From assembly GCA_017695115.1 (NCBI GenBank), contig JADILV010000006.1, forward strand, positions 1 to 64,000: DNA of 64,000 nucleotides, in the 5' to 3' direction. The stretch is from Candidatus Cryptobacteroides avicola (GTDB taxonomy: Bacteria > Bacteroidota > Bacteroidia > Bacteroidales > UBA932). Of this stretch, positions 41,560-51,213 are shown piece after piece. A model generated the notes under the pieces. The model did no database searches and was not told where the DNA came from. It saw nothing but the letters and a program-made list of their open reading frames with translations. Within the stretch, counting starts at the first letter, position 1. Each line of letters starts with the position of its first letter. The translations under genes and the position numbers were made by a program.

Positions 41560-43272
41560 TTAGTGTATGGATATGTTTTCAGTAGAGTATGTGCTGACAG
41601 TTTCGGCACATCTTTCCACAATGTTGTCATGAATTTTCACGTTTCTTGCGTTGCGGACCGCGATTCCGCATCCTCCGTGGCCAGGGCAGCCCTTGATGAT
41701 GTTGCGGCTGATTTCAATGCCGTCGTGCAGTATTGTCCCCTCTGTATCCGGGGCGTCTATCACGACCGCGATTCCCGCCGCACCGAACTGTGCTCCGCCG
41801 TCACCGCAGTTGACTATGACGTTGTCCGTGATGGAGACATTCACTCCGTGGCCCGCTTCCTTCCACCATGATTCCGCTCCGACATGTATCGCCGTTCCCG
41901 TGCAGCCACGGAAAATGTTGTCGTGTATGCTGACGTTCCTGGTCTTTGAAAGGACGGCCCTTGCGAGGTTCCCCCAGACGACGCTCCTGCAGAATTCCAG
42001 CGACGGGAGCTTGGATACGTTGAATACATAGTAGTCCTGCCAGTGCTCAGGCAGGCTCTTGTCTGTCTTTATCCTGACGGTTGTGGATTTTTCTTCGTGC
42101 ATGACATCCGTCACGGTAGCTGTCATTTCCGGAACAAGGGTGGATATCCTGGTGATTTCCACGGTATCTCCGATGCGTGGAACATCGGTGACCTGGCTGT
42201 GCGTGAATGTCGGGGCCCTGAGTTCCAGAGTCAGCCAGCCGTCATCCGAGACTGAGGCGATGTCATGATAGTAGCCGTGTACGTTTGTGGCATCATCCCC
42301 CTGGGCCTTGAAAAAGCACTGGTCGAAGACGAGACGGCCTTCACAGCATGCAAAGTGGGTGGCGTCCGTGTTGGTAGAGAAGGAATATCCGTCGGATGGG
42401 CAGACATTCAGACCGAGGATGGTGATGTCCTTGCTGTCGAATCCTGTTATCCCCATTCCGGGCTGCGAGTGGATGGTGACGTTCTTCAGGGTCACTCCGT
42501 CGCTCTCTCCTATGTATATCGCGGGACGGAAATGGAACGAATGTGGAGCGGCAAGCTGCTCTCCTTCAAGATATTCCGGAATGCTTGTCATGAAGCGGAC
42601 AAGGTTGTCTCCCTCTAACCGGTGTTCCGGGAAATATATTGCGTCCCGGAATGCTCCGCCTTTCCTGCTGTCCCAGATCATGAGTCTCGGGAACGGGGTT
42701 GCTTCTGTCAGTCCGTGGTCATTCCGGAACTGCACTAGCATGGATTCCGGAGTCACTTCCAAGATCGTCCCCTGTGAGAACGGTTTGCGGAGATAGTCGA
42801 TGGTCAGTCCTTCTATCCTGAAATTGCGGCAGCCGATGAGCGAAACAGGTTCCATCCATCCTTCGCACATCAGTACTGCGCCGTCTGCACGGACCGTCAC
42901 ATCTTCGGACCCTTCGAAATCGAGTCCGCGGACATAAGGATAATACGGGGTGAAGATAACGGATTCCGGATTCGGGCCCATTTTTCCGGACATGACTTCC
43001 TGTTCGAGCTTTTCCGCTTCTTTGTCTTTCAGACAGTAGACTCCCTTGGGGATGACCAGGGTCGTTCCCGGGTGGGTCCTGCAGTATTCTGCCGCCTTGC
43101 GCAGGGCCTCCGTGTCGTCCCTGCCGTCATCAGGTCTGGCTCCGAACCGGGTCACGGAGATTTCTTCCGTGCTTTCCGGATTGGAGGTTCCCTTGCCGGC
43201 GGCTTCTACGTGTACAAACACGGATATGGCGGACAGGAGCAATGCAGGAATAAGAAAATGTGTCTTTTTCAT
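41560..43272 (-). CDS. GH110 alpha-1,3-galactosidase
   Basis: From the ATG at 43272 the protein has 570 residues with a signal peptide ending near VHVEA, then a right-handed parallel beta-helix starting at ISVTRFGARPDDGRDDTEAL. The catalytic region is recognisable: NTDATHF (Asp303) and GDDATNVHG (Asp326, Asp327). The spacing of 23 and 1 residues equals that of the three catalytic aspartates as I recall them from characterised GH110 enzymes. GH110 enzymes release alpha-1,3-linked galactose by inversion, as on the blood-group B antigen or, in marine members, carrageenans. The longer open frame to 43314 adds an unlikely N-terminus. Confidence 0.88.
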   Translation of the reverse strand: MKKTHFLIPALLLSAISVFVHVEAAGKGTSNPESTEEISVTRFGARPDDGRDDTEALRKAAEYCRTHPGTTLVIPKGVYCLKDKEAEKLEQEVMSGKMGPNPESVIFTPYYPYVRGLDFEGSEDVTVRADGAVLMCEGWMEPVSLIGCRNFRIEGLTIDYLRKPFSQGTILEVTPESMLVQFRNDHGLTEATPFPRLMIWDSRKGGAFRDAIYFPEHRLEGDNLVRFMTSIPEYLEGEQLAAPHSFHFRPAIYIGESDGVTLKNVTIHSQPGMGITGFDSKDITILGLNVCPSDGYSFSTNTDATHFACCEGRLVFDQCFFKAQGDDATNVHGYYHDIASVSDDGWLTLELRAPTFTHSQVTDVPRIGDTVEITRISTLVPEMTATVTDVMHEEKSTTVRIKTDKSLPEHWQDYYVFNVSKLPSLEFCRSVVWGNLARAVLSKTRNVSIHDNIFRGCTGTAIHVGAESWWKEAGHGVNVSITDNVIVNCGDGGAQFGAAGIAVVIDAPDTEGTILHDGIEISRNIIKGCPGHGGCGIAVRNARNVKIHDNIVERCAETVSTYSTENISIH

Positions 43273-43324
43273 GTGGTTCGTGAAATAAATGACAAAAGTA
43301 ATAAAATAATACAATATAAATCAC

Positions 43325-43376
43325 CCAGGGTAGAGCGATGGACATTCAGATACAGATTTTCTCGCTGATACCCTGG
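43325..43376. repeat. imperfect inverted repeat upstream of GH110
   Basis: CCAGGGTA-GA-GCGA (43325-43338) and TCGC-TGA-TACCCTGG (43362-43376) face each other across 23 nt, in the 160-bp gap between the DUF1735 gene and GH110. On the minus strand it may form a hairpin between the two messages, perhaps reducing expression of the enzymes relative to SusC/D. Confidence 0.5.
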
Positions 43377-43432
43377 ATGACAATACAATGTCTGTCTGTC
43401 AGAGAATGACGGAAATCATTCGGATGATGACA

Positions 43433-44833
43433 TCAGATACCGAAAAGCTGGAACTCGGTCATGTGGGAGCAGGCGTTCTGGTCTATTCCAGGTCTCATTC
43501 CCTGCTGGTTCTTTTTGACGCAGACCCTCAGATAGCTGAACGGTGTCTCGGCATCGTAAGGTCCCAACTCATATTCCTGTGCTTCAGGAATGTCCGTTTC
43601 GGACTGGAACAGAGTCCAGGTCTCTCCGTCATTGCTGGTGTACAGATCGATGTCTCTCGGCCAGTTGTTTTGCTGTCCCGGCCTGTTGTAGTACCTGCAT
43701 TTCATTTTCGAAATCTGCTTTCCGAGGTTGATTTCGAAATAATGCCCGTACGTATCGTCCTTATAATATGCTCCGCAGTCATCGTTATACGGGGTGTGCC
43801 AGTAGGTGTTGGAGACATCTCCGTCTATCAGTCCGGCAAGTCCCTGTCCGTCATAGCCGTTCAGGTCGAACGGGCAGGAAAGCATATCCAGTGTCAGGGT
43901 GATTATTCCTTCGATGACCATATAGTACGGCCTTTCCATTTCGAATTCCAGTTCTCCCATATTCATGGCTATAGGCAGGACATACGGTGCGCTGTCGAAA
44001 TCGAATCCGGCTTTGGATACGGTCAGGGTCACGGTATTCTGCGAGGTGCTTTCTCCGCTCTTGAAACTGAGTTTCCCTTCATTCGAAATGGATACGACGC
44101 TTTCCGGCGAGAGGGCATTGTAGTCTCTTCCGAGACTTGTGTTGTAGTCTTCGACATAGTCGTCATTACGCTCCAGGGTGCAGTCGAAATCCCAGATATT
44201 GTCACCGTCCATGGATGCCGACAGTTCCACACTCCAGGAATCCTGGCTGTCCGTGATGGCGCCTCCGGTAATGCTGATTACCGGCTTTCCGAGTTCTATC
44301 TCCCTGACAAAGTAGCATTTGTCTTCATTTACATACGTATTGTCAAGCCCGTCGAGTATGAGTGCGATATAGAATCTGGATTCAGGATCGGCCTCCATCT
44401 GGCTTCTGATGCCCGCAATGTTCTCTGTACTGAACACGATGTCCACTTTCCTGTACCTTTCTTCCGGTGCAAGTACTATGTCCGGCTCTGAAATCGTATA
44501 ATACTGTGGGGCGATGGCAATGCCCTCCTTTACGTAAGACGCGGCTTCGTCATCGGTCATTCCCCGCAGCTTTGCCGTGGCGGTAAGGGACGGGTCGCTC
44601 CCTCCGCGGAGCAGGGTGACGGTCTGGGTGATATCTATGTTGACGTCATAGATTCTCATGATGTCCGTACTGGTAGCTTCAGCCTGGAATGATACGATAT
44701 TCTTGTACTCGTCCGGATACAGGTTCTCGGTCTTGTACAGGCTGTTGTCGCATGACGGAGCCAGCAGTATGCATAGCGCCGCGGCGGCTGTTGCATGTAT
44801 TTTCATATTGTGTTTCATTGCGTTTCTTTTCAT
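43433..44833 (-). CDS. surface glycan-binding lipoprotein (DUF1735 + F5/8 type C domains)
   Basis: The 466-residue lipoprotein has its lipid-acceptor cysteine near residue 28 (LLAPSC). Residues about 35-310 form two DUF1735/BT_3987-like immunoglobulin-type modules. The C-terminal 140 residues form a discoidin (F5/8 type C, CBM32-like) domain: LIDGDVSNTYWHTPY, YYNRPGQQNNWPRDIDLYTSNDG and the final TEFQLFGI are typical. Such proteins sit next to SusD on the cell surface and hold the glycan. The gene follows susD after 15 bp. A start at Met10 is equally possible. Confidence 0.85.
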   Translation of the reverse strand: MKRNAMKHNMKIHATAAAALCILLAPSCDNSLYKTENLYPDEYKNIVSFQAEATSTDIMRIYDVNIDITQTVTLLRGGSDPSLTATAKLRGMTDDEAASYVKEGIAIAPQYYTISEPDIVLAPEERYRKVDIVFSTENIAGIRSQMEADPESRFYIALILDGLDNTYVNEDKCYFVREIELGKPVISITGGAITDSQDSWSVELSASMDGDNIWDFDCTLERNDDYVEDYNTSLGRDYNALSPESVVSISNEGKLSFKSGESTSQNTVTLTVSKAGFDFDSAPYVLPIAMNMGELEFEMERPYYMVIEGIITLTLDMLSCPFDLNGYDGQGLAGLIDGDVSNTYWHTPYNDDCGAYYKDDTYGHYFEINLGKQISKMKCRYYNRPGQQNNWPRDIDLYTSNDGETWTLFQSETDIPEAQEYELGPYDAETPFSYLRVCVKKNQQGMRPGIDQNACSHMTEFQLFGI

Positions 44834-44848
44834 TGTTATGATTAGATA

Positions 44849-46861
44849 TTAATATCCCGGTGCCTGGACGAGCTGAGGGTCCGAATATACTTCGTGCATG
44901 GAAATAGGCAGTATGTACATTCTGTCGCTCCATGCGAACGGCTGGTTGATGACAACTTCAGTGTTGAACTGTTCGAAAGAAGGGTTTTCGGTTCTGCTTT
45001 CGAAACTGTCAAGGCCCCTGCGGACACCGGTCGCAAGTTTTTCAGGGGCGAGCATCCAGCGGCGGAGGTCATGATAGCGGTGTCCCTCTCCGAAAAGCTC
45101 TATGGTCCTTTCCGCCCTTACCCAGTCGAGAATGCTCATCTTCTCATCGCAGTCGCTTTCATCGAGCTCCGGCACTCCGGCACGCCTGCGGATGATATTG
45201 ATGTTGTCGAGAGCCTCGGTCAGCATGGCCCCGTCTTTTTTGTGCTCATAGAGTTCGGCACAGCATTCCGCAATGTTGAGATACAGTTCGGCCAGTCTGA
45301 TGAATGGTTCAGGGTAGCGGTTGGCTGCCAGCGGGTTGGAATCGTTCTGGAGTGCTGCAGGGATACTCGGTGTGAGCCGTATCGCAGGGGATGTATATTT
45401 GTTGGAAAGGAATCCTGTCTGGCAGTTGTCTCTCGGCACTGCGCTGCTGTAGCCCTGAGCGGCCTTGTCGAGAAAGTTCACGTTCAGCGGTTCCCCGTTT
45501 TTGATGATAGGGCCCAGTTCGCAGTCATCGAATGTGATCCAGGCATAGAACCTCGGTTCCCGGTTTACATTGATATTGATTATGTTGTCATGCCCTTCGA
45601 TGCCTGCTCTCTGCAGCCAGGCTTCCTTGCCGATGAATTCATCGTCATTTGCCGGAAGCTCTCCGTTCTTGGTATAGAACGATTCTATCATGTTCAGAGT
45701 AGGGGAAAGGGCGCTCCATCCGGAGAAGTCCGTGCCGGTATTGAGCTGTATCAGGTTTCTCGGGAGTCCGCACATAGATACGTATGTGGCGTCATATCCC
45801 GCGCTTATGCTTCCCCAGATGTATTCGCAGTTGCCCATGGTCTCATCCGAGCATACCACATACCTCATAAGCATCATATGTTTGATGAAATCCTTTCCTT
45901 CAGGAGTAGAAGAGTCCACACCCGGAATGTATATGTTTTCGATTTCTATTTTCTGATCGTCCATATAGCCTTCGGCATCTTTTATGCTCAGAAGTTTCCT
46001 CCCGTTGGCGAGAGCCATTTCGAGAGCCTTCTTGTTCGCTTCGTATGCCCTTTCCCATTTTTCGATCTGGAATTCATGGCTTACGAGCTCTTTCCCGTAT
46101 CCCGGAGTCTCGAAATTGGTGTTGCTCCATGTAGGATAAGGGAACGAGCCGTTCCACAGGTCTGATGCGGCGTAGAGAAGCACCCTGCCCTTGAGGGCCT
46201 CGCAAATAGTCTTGTTGGCCCTGCCCCAGGTCTCATCGAGTACATATCCTGGAGGAAGGTCTTTTTCCGCTTCGTCAAGCAGGCGTATGACTTCGTCCAC
46301 TACATAGTCATAATGGTATCTTCCAGGGAATTCTTCGATAGGCGTACTGGATTCGATATATTCGTTGACAATCGGGATGGGACCGAACATTTTCAGTCCG
46401 AGAGCATAATAATATGCTTTCAGGAAATTCGCATGGGCCTTATACAGTACCCTGTCTTTGTCTGTAACGCCTAAAGGCTGGTGTTTGTCAAGTTCGCGGA
46501 GGAACAGGTTGACATGTCCTACTGATCCGTATATTCCTTGCCAGTAATAGTTGCAGACTCCGTGGCTGGAAGTCAGCTGGTCGTATGAAACTGTCTGGAA
46601 GCCTGTACCGTAGACCTGCGGCAGAACGAATTCGTCTGAGGAGTACTCCACTTCATTGCCGCCGCGGTAGGTTATTGGCGACATTTCCGCAATAGGTCCG
46701 TATGCACTGTAGATCCAGGCCTCTGTAGCCTGTTTGTTCTTCAGCGCATCATCGAATGATGCTACCTTTTCCGGAGACACGTCCAGCCAGGAGCATGATG
46801 CGAGGCCGAAGACAGCGGCTGCGCCGCAAATGGTTCTGATATTTGAAAATATGTTCTTCAT
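44849..46861 (-). CDS. SusD/RagB-family outer-membrane lipoprotein
   Basis: The 670-residue lipoprotein (Cys23 in FGLASCSWLDVSP) begins with the SusD-like N-terminus (LDVSPEKVASFDDALKN) and contains helical repeats of the TPR-like family, including HANFLKAYYYALGLKMFGPIPIV and RLAELYLNIAECCAEL, plus RRRAGVPELD and ERTIELFGEGHRYHDLRRW near the C-terminus. It forms the lid of the SusC channel and binds the glycan. It follows the SusC gene after 15 bp. Confidence 0.95.
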   Translation of the reverse strand: MKNIFSNIRTICGAAAVFGLASCSWLDVSPEKVASFDDALKNKQATEAWIYSAYGPIAEMSPITYRGGNEVEYSSDEFVLPQVYGTGFQTVSYDQLTSSHGVCNYYWQGIYGSVGHVNLFLRELDKHQPLGVTDKDRVLYKAHANFLKAYYYALGLKMFGPIPIVNEYIESSTPIEEFPGRYHYDYVVDEVIRLLDEAEKDLPPGYVLDETWGRANKTICEALKGRVLLYAASDLWNGSFPYPTWSNTNFETPGYGKELVSHEFQIEKWERAYEANKKALEMALANGRKLLSIKDAEGYMDDQKIEIENIYIPGVDSSTPEGKDFIKHMMLMRYVVCSDETMGNCEYIWGSISAGYDATYVSMCGLPRNLIQLNTGTDFSGWSALSPTLNMIESFYTKNGELPANDDEFIGKEAWLQRAGIEGHDNIININVNREPRFYAWITFDDCELGPIIKNGEPLNVNFLDKAAQGYSSAVPRDNCQTGFLSNKYTSPAIRLTPSIPAALQNDSNPLAANRYPEPFIRLAELYLNIAECCAELYEHKKDGAMLTEALDNINIIRRRAGVPELDESDCDEKMSILDWVRAERTIELFGEGHRYHDLRRWMLAPEKLATGVRRGLDSFESRTENPSFEQFNTEVVINQPFAWSDRMYILPISMHEVYSDPQLVQAPGY

Positions 46862-46876
46862 GTCTGTAATGATGTA

Positions 46877-49800
46877 TTAGAAGTTGAACTGGACGCCGAG
46901 GCTGAATGTACGCGAGAACGGATATGAGTTCCATCCGAGCTCGGGATCCCAGAGTTTGAACGGGCTCCATACGGCGAGGTTGTCGCAGTTGAGGTAGACG
47001 CGGCCGAACTTGAAGCTGTATCCGAGTTCGAGGGTCTTGAACCTGAGGAATCCCGCATCGCGCAGCCAGTAGGTGCTGTTTACATTGTTGTTGGCGTTCT
47101 GGGCGTCAGTCACGCCGAGGCGCGGATACTTTGCATTAGGGTCCGGATTGTCCTCAGACCAGCGTGATTCATATATCCATGCCATCAGGTTGTTGTCGTT
47201 CGTCCCGAACGGAGTGATGCCGTTGATCATTATCTTGCGCAGCGCGGAGCCGTTGAAGAATGCCCCGAGATCCCAGTTCTTGTAGCGGACGCTGAGTCCG
47301 AAACCGTACTGGATACGAGGAGTGCCTCCGTATGGAGAGATGATGGTCTGGTCATCTTCGTTGATGATGCCGTCACCTGTGATGTCACGGTATTTGATGT
47401 CTCCTACCATAGGGGTTCCGCCGAGAGCCTGTGTCGGCCAGTTGTCTATTTCCTCCTGGGAGGTGAACAGACCTTCGGCTATATATCCCCTGTATTTGTA
47501 TCCGTCCAGCGGCATGTTCTGGTCTTTCTGCCAGGTAAACGGATAGTTCGGTTCATCCTTGTAGACGTATTTGTTCTGTGTGTATGTGAAGTTTCCCCTG
47601 AGGTTCAGGTACCAGTCCTTTCCGAAATTGCGGGACCAGTTGAAGCTGAATTCGTATCCCCAGTTGTTCACTTTTCCGACATTTGCCCAAGGGGTTGCGT
47701 TCGAATAGCCCATAATCTGCGGCCATGAGCCTCTCTGCATCATGATCCTGTCCCTCCATTCGAAGAAATAGTCGAATGTGATGTCCAGTTGTTTGAACAG
47801 GGTGGCATCGACTCCGATGTCCATTTTCCTTGACCTTTCCCATCTCGGGTTCTCTACGGCATAGCCTCCTATACCGACGCCCTGCGATGTAATGATCGGG
47901 TAGTTGCCGTTATATGACGGACCTGAAGTATATGATGCACTTCCCCCAAGAATGATAGTATCGTAATATACAAAGTGCTCTCCGCCGAATCCGTCGCTGC
48001 CGATATGTCCGTATGAACCTCTTATCTTGAGATAGCTGATTGCATTGGATGCGCTTCCCCAGAAGCTCTCGTTGCTCGGTACCCATCCGGCCGATACTGC
48101 AGGGAAGAATTCGAACCTGCGGCCTTTTTCAAAACGCTCCGTTCCGTTGTAGCCGAAGTTGAACTCGACGAAATATCTGTCGTCATATCCGTATGTGGCA
48201 CGGCCTGAAAGGCCCTGGTTGCGTTCCGGAAGCACTGACAGGCGGTATTCGCGCATCATGTACATCAGGAGTCCGCTTACTGCATGTTTGCCGAAAGTCC
48301 TGTCGTATGTCAGTCTCGCATCGAAATAGAATGTCTGGTCCTGGGATTTGTCCGGTCCCGATGTGGTGACGAAATCCTGTCCGAGATCCCCTACATATTC
48401 CAGATCATAGACGTCAGGGGTGCTGGCATCCCAGGTGGCGTCGTCTACCTGATAAAAATAAGGGGTCTGGCCTTTGTAATATGTGGAAGAAGACCAGTTC
48501 TTCCAGTTGACAAGGGCGGTGAGTCCGAGACCTTCAGTGATGAAGTCGAATCTCTGGTCCAGTTTCAGGGAGGCATTCAGGGTGTTGGAGTTTGTTTCCG
48601 CATAGTCATCAAGCAGTCCTGCGTAAGGGTTGGTTTTTCTTGTGCCGCTCTGCATCAGCTTGTTACCGAAGCGGATGTGGTTGTCTCCTTCCTGTGCCGG
48701 GAAGAATGCGGGGAAGTCTACAGGGTTTGCAGTGTATACCGACCCGAAAATATCCTGCGTGCTTTCTCTCGGACCTTTATTCTGGTTTATCTGCGCGTTC
48801 AGATGCAGGTCAAGGGTAGTGGTGTTGGTCACTTTGTAGGAGATATTGTTCTGGAAGGTATATCCCATCTGCTGGATATTGGTGTTGAACATGTGCGGCC
48901 CGTCAGGGTTGCCGTTGAGCATACCGGTATTGTGGTTCATCTGGAGACTCATGAAATAGGTCACCTTGTTTCCGCCGCCCTGGATGCTGATATGGGCACG
49001 CTGGTTCATGTTCCATTTCCTGAACAGGAGCTTCTGCCAGTCCACGTCAGGATAGGTGTATGGATACTGGTGGCTGAAAGTCCTTTCTATCGTCTGGTCG
49101 GAATAAGTCTGTACCGAGCCGGGATTCCTTCCTGTCATGGCTTCATTGTATGCAGACATCCAGGTGGCTCCGTCCACGAATTCCACCATGTTATACGGTC
49201 TTACATAAGAGTTTTCCACGGTTACATTTACAAGGGCCCGCTGGTTCTCTATACCTTTTTTCGTAGTGACGAGCATTACGCCGTTGGCTCCGCGCACACC
49301 GTAGATGGCCGTAGCCGAAGCGTCTTTCAGGATGGTGAAGCTGGCGATATTCTCTGCCGGGATGCGGTTGAGGTCACCTGCGGATATTTCCACGTCATCC
49401 AGGAGGATGAGAGGCTCCGCCCTTCCTCCGAATGTACTGACTCCGCGGATGTAGAAACTGGATGTCGTTCCCGGCTCTCCTGATCCGGTCATCGAAATCA
49501 CACCGGCAAGTTTTCCCGCAAGGGCATTGGTAAGTGATGACGATGAAGTACGGAGGGCTTCTCCGGAAATGCTGGTGACTGCACCTACCACCGAAATCTT
49601 CTTCTGGGTACCGCCGCCGACTACGACTACCGCGTCAAGTTCGTTGTCCGACTGCAGAGCAACGTCCACGATACCTCGTGTTCCGATGTCCACCGTTACC
49701 GTCTTGTATCCCATAAAGGAGATTTCGAGCTGGGAGGTCCGGATGTCTGCGACATCGATAGTGTAAGATCCGTCCTCATTGGTCATTACTCCGTTGGTGG

Positions 49801-49987
49801 TTCCTTTTTCCACGACGAATGCTCCTGCAACGGGTTCTCTTGTCTGGGCGTCCGTGACGTGTCCGGTCACTTCATAGCCCTGAGTGGCGTTTACCTGTTT
49901 CTCTGCCGGAGATGCATGCACGGCCAGCGGGGCGCCGGCGGCTGCAAAGACGGCAAAAACAGTAAAGAACAAGTGTTTGATCCTCAT
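46877..49987 (-). CDS. SusC/RagA-family TonB-linked outer-membrane transporter
   Basis: The 1036-residue protein has a signal peptide, a carboxypeptidase-D regulatory-like domain (GYEVTGHVTDAQTREPVAGAFVV), a TonB-box-like ELDAVVVVGGGTQKK, a plug domain with RGVSTFGGRAEPLILLDDVE and ASATAIYGVRGANGVMLVTTK (in parts), and a long beta-barrel ending in FSLGVQFNF with the C-terminal Phe required for assembly. It imports the glycan with SusD using TonB energy. It lies 40 bp after the secreted lipoprotein gene, so the operon promoter is probably the one at 51076-51130. Confidence 0.96.
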   Translation of the reverse strand: MRIKHLFFTVFAVFAAAGAPLAVHASPAEKQVNATQGYEVTGHVTDAQTREPVAGAFVVEKGTTNGVMTNEDGSYTIDVADIRTSQLEISFMGYKTVTVDIGTRGIVDVALQSDNELDAVVVVGGGTQKKISVVGAVTSISGEALRTSSSSLTNALAGKLAGVISMTGSGEPGTTSSFYIRGVSTFGGRAEPLILLDDVEISAGDLNRIPAENIASFTILKDASATAIYGVRGANGVMLVTTKKGIENQRALVNVTVENSYVRPYNMVEFVDGATWMSAYNEAMTGRNPGSVQTYSDQTIERTFSHQYPYTYPDVDWQKLLFRKWNMNQRAHISIQGGGNKVTYFMSLQMNHNTGMLNGNPDGPHMFNTNIQQMGYTFQNNISYKVTNTTTLDLHLNAQINQNKGPRESTQDIFGSVYTANPVDFPAFFPAQEGDNHIRFGNKLMQSGTRKTNPYAGLLDDYAETNSNTLNASLKLDQRFDFITEGLGLTALVNWKNWSSSTYYKGQTPYFYQVDDATWDASTPDVYDLEYVGDLGQDFVTTSGPDKSQDQTFYFDARLTYDRTFGKHAVSGLLMYMMREYRLSVLPERNQGLSGRATYGYDDRYFVEFNFGYNGTERFEKGRRFEFFPAVSAGWVPSNESFWGSASNAISYLKIRGSYGHIGSDGFGGEHFVYYDTIILGGSASYTSGPSYNGNYPIITSQGVGIGGYAVENPRWERSRKMDIGVDATLFKQLDITFDYFFEWRDRIMMQRGSWPQIMGYSNATPWANVGKVNNWGYEFSFNWSRNFGKDWYLNLRGNFTYTQNKYVYKDEPNYPFTWQKDQNMPLDGYKYRGYIAEGLFTSQEEIDNWPTQALGGTPMVGDIKYRDITGDGIINEDDQTIISPYGGTPRIQYGFGLSVRYKNWDLGAFFNGSALRKIMINGITPFGTNDNNLMAWIYESRWSEDNPDPNAKYPRLGVTDAQNANNNVNSTYWLRDAGFLRFKTLELGYSFKFGRVYLNCDNLAVWSPFKLWDPELGWNSYPFSRTFSLGVQFNF

Positions 49988-50027
49988 GATTTGGTCAGAT
50001 TAGTTAAATAAATATTTGTTGGTTGTG

Positions 50028-51047
50028 TTAAAGAAGTCCGAGTGCCTGTACGGCGGCCCTGGCGTTCTGTGACACCGGCCATCTCCATTCTTCGAAGAGG
50101 TCGCACAGGCTTTTGCCTGCTGCCTGCGATGCGGCGACTATCAGGTTATCCACGGCAGTCTGCTCGCTTGCGGCATCCGGCCTTTGGGATACATAGTTCC
50201 AGAACTTTACCACCCAGTCGAGCCCGCCGTATCTTTCCTGGAGTTCGAACAGGAAGCATGCGAACAGATCCGTAGCACCCTGTCCGTACGGGTTGTCTAT
50301 ACCGCGCTCGACGGCGATAGTATTTTCATACGTATTGTTAGGGTTGGACATATAGATGTCGAACAGTTTGTCTATATTCCAGGTCGGATCGGTCTCGGGA
50401 TTCGAGAAAGTCTGGCCCAGTATCTCTACAGTGGCCATTCTGGCCATAAAGTTTGAATATCCGGTACATTCAGGTTCGTCCGTCCCGTATGTGATCTTGC
50501 TTCCGAACATCCAGAAGTTCCTTCCCATTTCGTATGGGGTAAGGCCGTCCTGGTAGCCGTTTTTATAGCTGTTGTAGACCCCTTCGAAGTTGATCGAATT
50601 CATCCATATTCCTGTGCCTCCTACCCAGGCTTCTGCCGCTGCGGGAAGCCCGTGTGTCGCAGCCAGGCATATTCTGTCGTTGATATAGCAGCTCGAATCT
50701 ATCCACGGAGTCCTTCCTCCGGTACATTTCAGATAGAATTCATAGATGGTGTCGGCTGCATCCACCCATTTTTTCATGGCAGAAGGTTCGAGGTCAGCTT
50801 CATACGAAAGCAGTACCATGTGTTCGCCCCACCATGGATACATCGGTCTGCCGTCAGGGTTTTCACCGTGGCAGTTTCCGTAATAGGTGATAGGGACTGT
50901 CGGCGCCCAGTCTGCAAGACTTTCATCGGGTTCTTCTTCCGGGTCCTGTTCAGGGGGTATGTACCATGTTTTCCTTTCTTCCGAGCATGAGCCGAGAATT
51001 AGGATGAAACCCAACATCAATGAAGGGATGAAATATTTTGTTCTCAT
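50028..51047 (-). CDS. secreted lipoprotein of unknown function
   Basis: The 339-residue lipoprotein (Cys21 in LILGSCSEERKTW, with acidic residues after the Cys that fit surface export) is the first gene of the operon with SusC/D. I do not recognise a named family. The segment DGLTPYEMGRNFWMFGSK resembles a metal-binding helix of gluzincin peptidases (HExGHN) in which the two histidines are Tyr and Arg, so if it shares that fold it has probably lost catalysis. AWVGGTGIWM and FLFELQERYGGLDWVVKFWNYV are other distinctive stretches. It could be a glycan or glycoprotein binder; this is inference. Confidence 0.6.
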   Translation of the reverse strand: MRTKYFIPSLMLGFILILGSCSEERKTWYIPPEQDPEEEPDESLADWAPTVPITYYGNCHGENPDGRPMYPWWGEHMVLLSYEADLEPSAMKKWVDAADTIYEFYLKCTGGRTPWIDSSCYINDRICLAATHGLPAAAEAWVGGTGIWMNSINFEGVYNSYKNGYQDGLTPYEMGRNFWMFGSKITYGTDEPECTGYSNFMARMATVEILGQTFSNPETDPTWNIDKLFDIYMSNPNNTYENTIAVERGIDNPYGQGATDLFACFLFELQERYGGLDWVVKFWNYVSQRPDAASEQTAVDNLIVAASQAAGKSLCDLFEEWRWPVSQNARAAVQALGLL

Positions 51048-51075
51048 GATTTATGTGGTTATTGAAGCACTTTAA

Positions 51076-51130
51076 CAAAGATGAAGAGTTTTTGACTGCC
51101 TGTAAAGACGTCAGGATGAAATAGTAGTGG
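51076..51130 (-). promoter_or_regulatory. promoter and upstream octamer of the lipoprotein-SusC-SusD operon
   Basis: On the minus strand the region reads CACTACTATTTCATC (51115-51129), then TTTA (51103-51106), a 19-nt spacer and CATCTTTG (51076-51083), 28 nt before the start codon. The octamer CACTACTA and its 15-nt distance to the -33 element are identical at the SusE/F promoter (54757-54811). The weak -33 and -7 elements fit a promoter needing an activator. Confidence 0.7.
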
Positions 51131-51213
51131 ATTTGTGCTATTAACAGATTGATTGACAGTGATATGCTTTCCAGGATGACGGTGTTTTTAGTAGTACATG
51201 TTACCTATCCTGG

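Noticed and set aside
43273..43432. Possible third copy of the CACTACTA promoter upstream of GH110
   Set aside because: The octamer is absent; only an inverted repeat is present.
48284..49483. 399-residue plus-strand open frame
   Set aside because: It is antisense to the SusC gene and is a by-product of codon bias; it shows no domain, start signal or composition of its own. The same applies to long plus-strand frames at 43388-44491 and 44894-46165.
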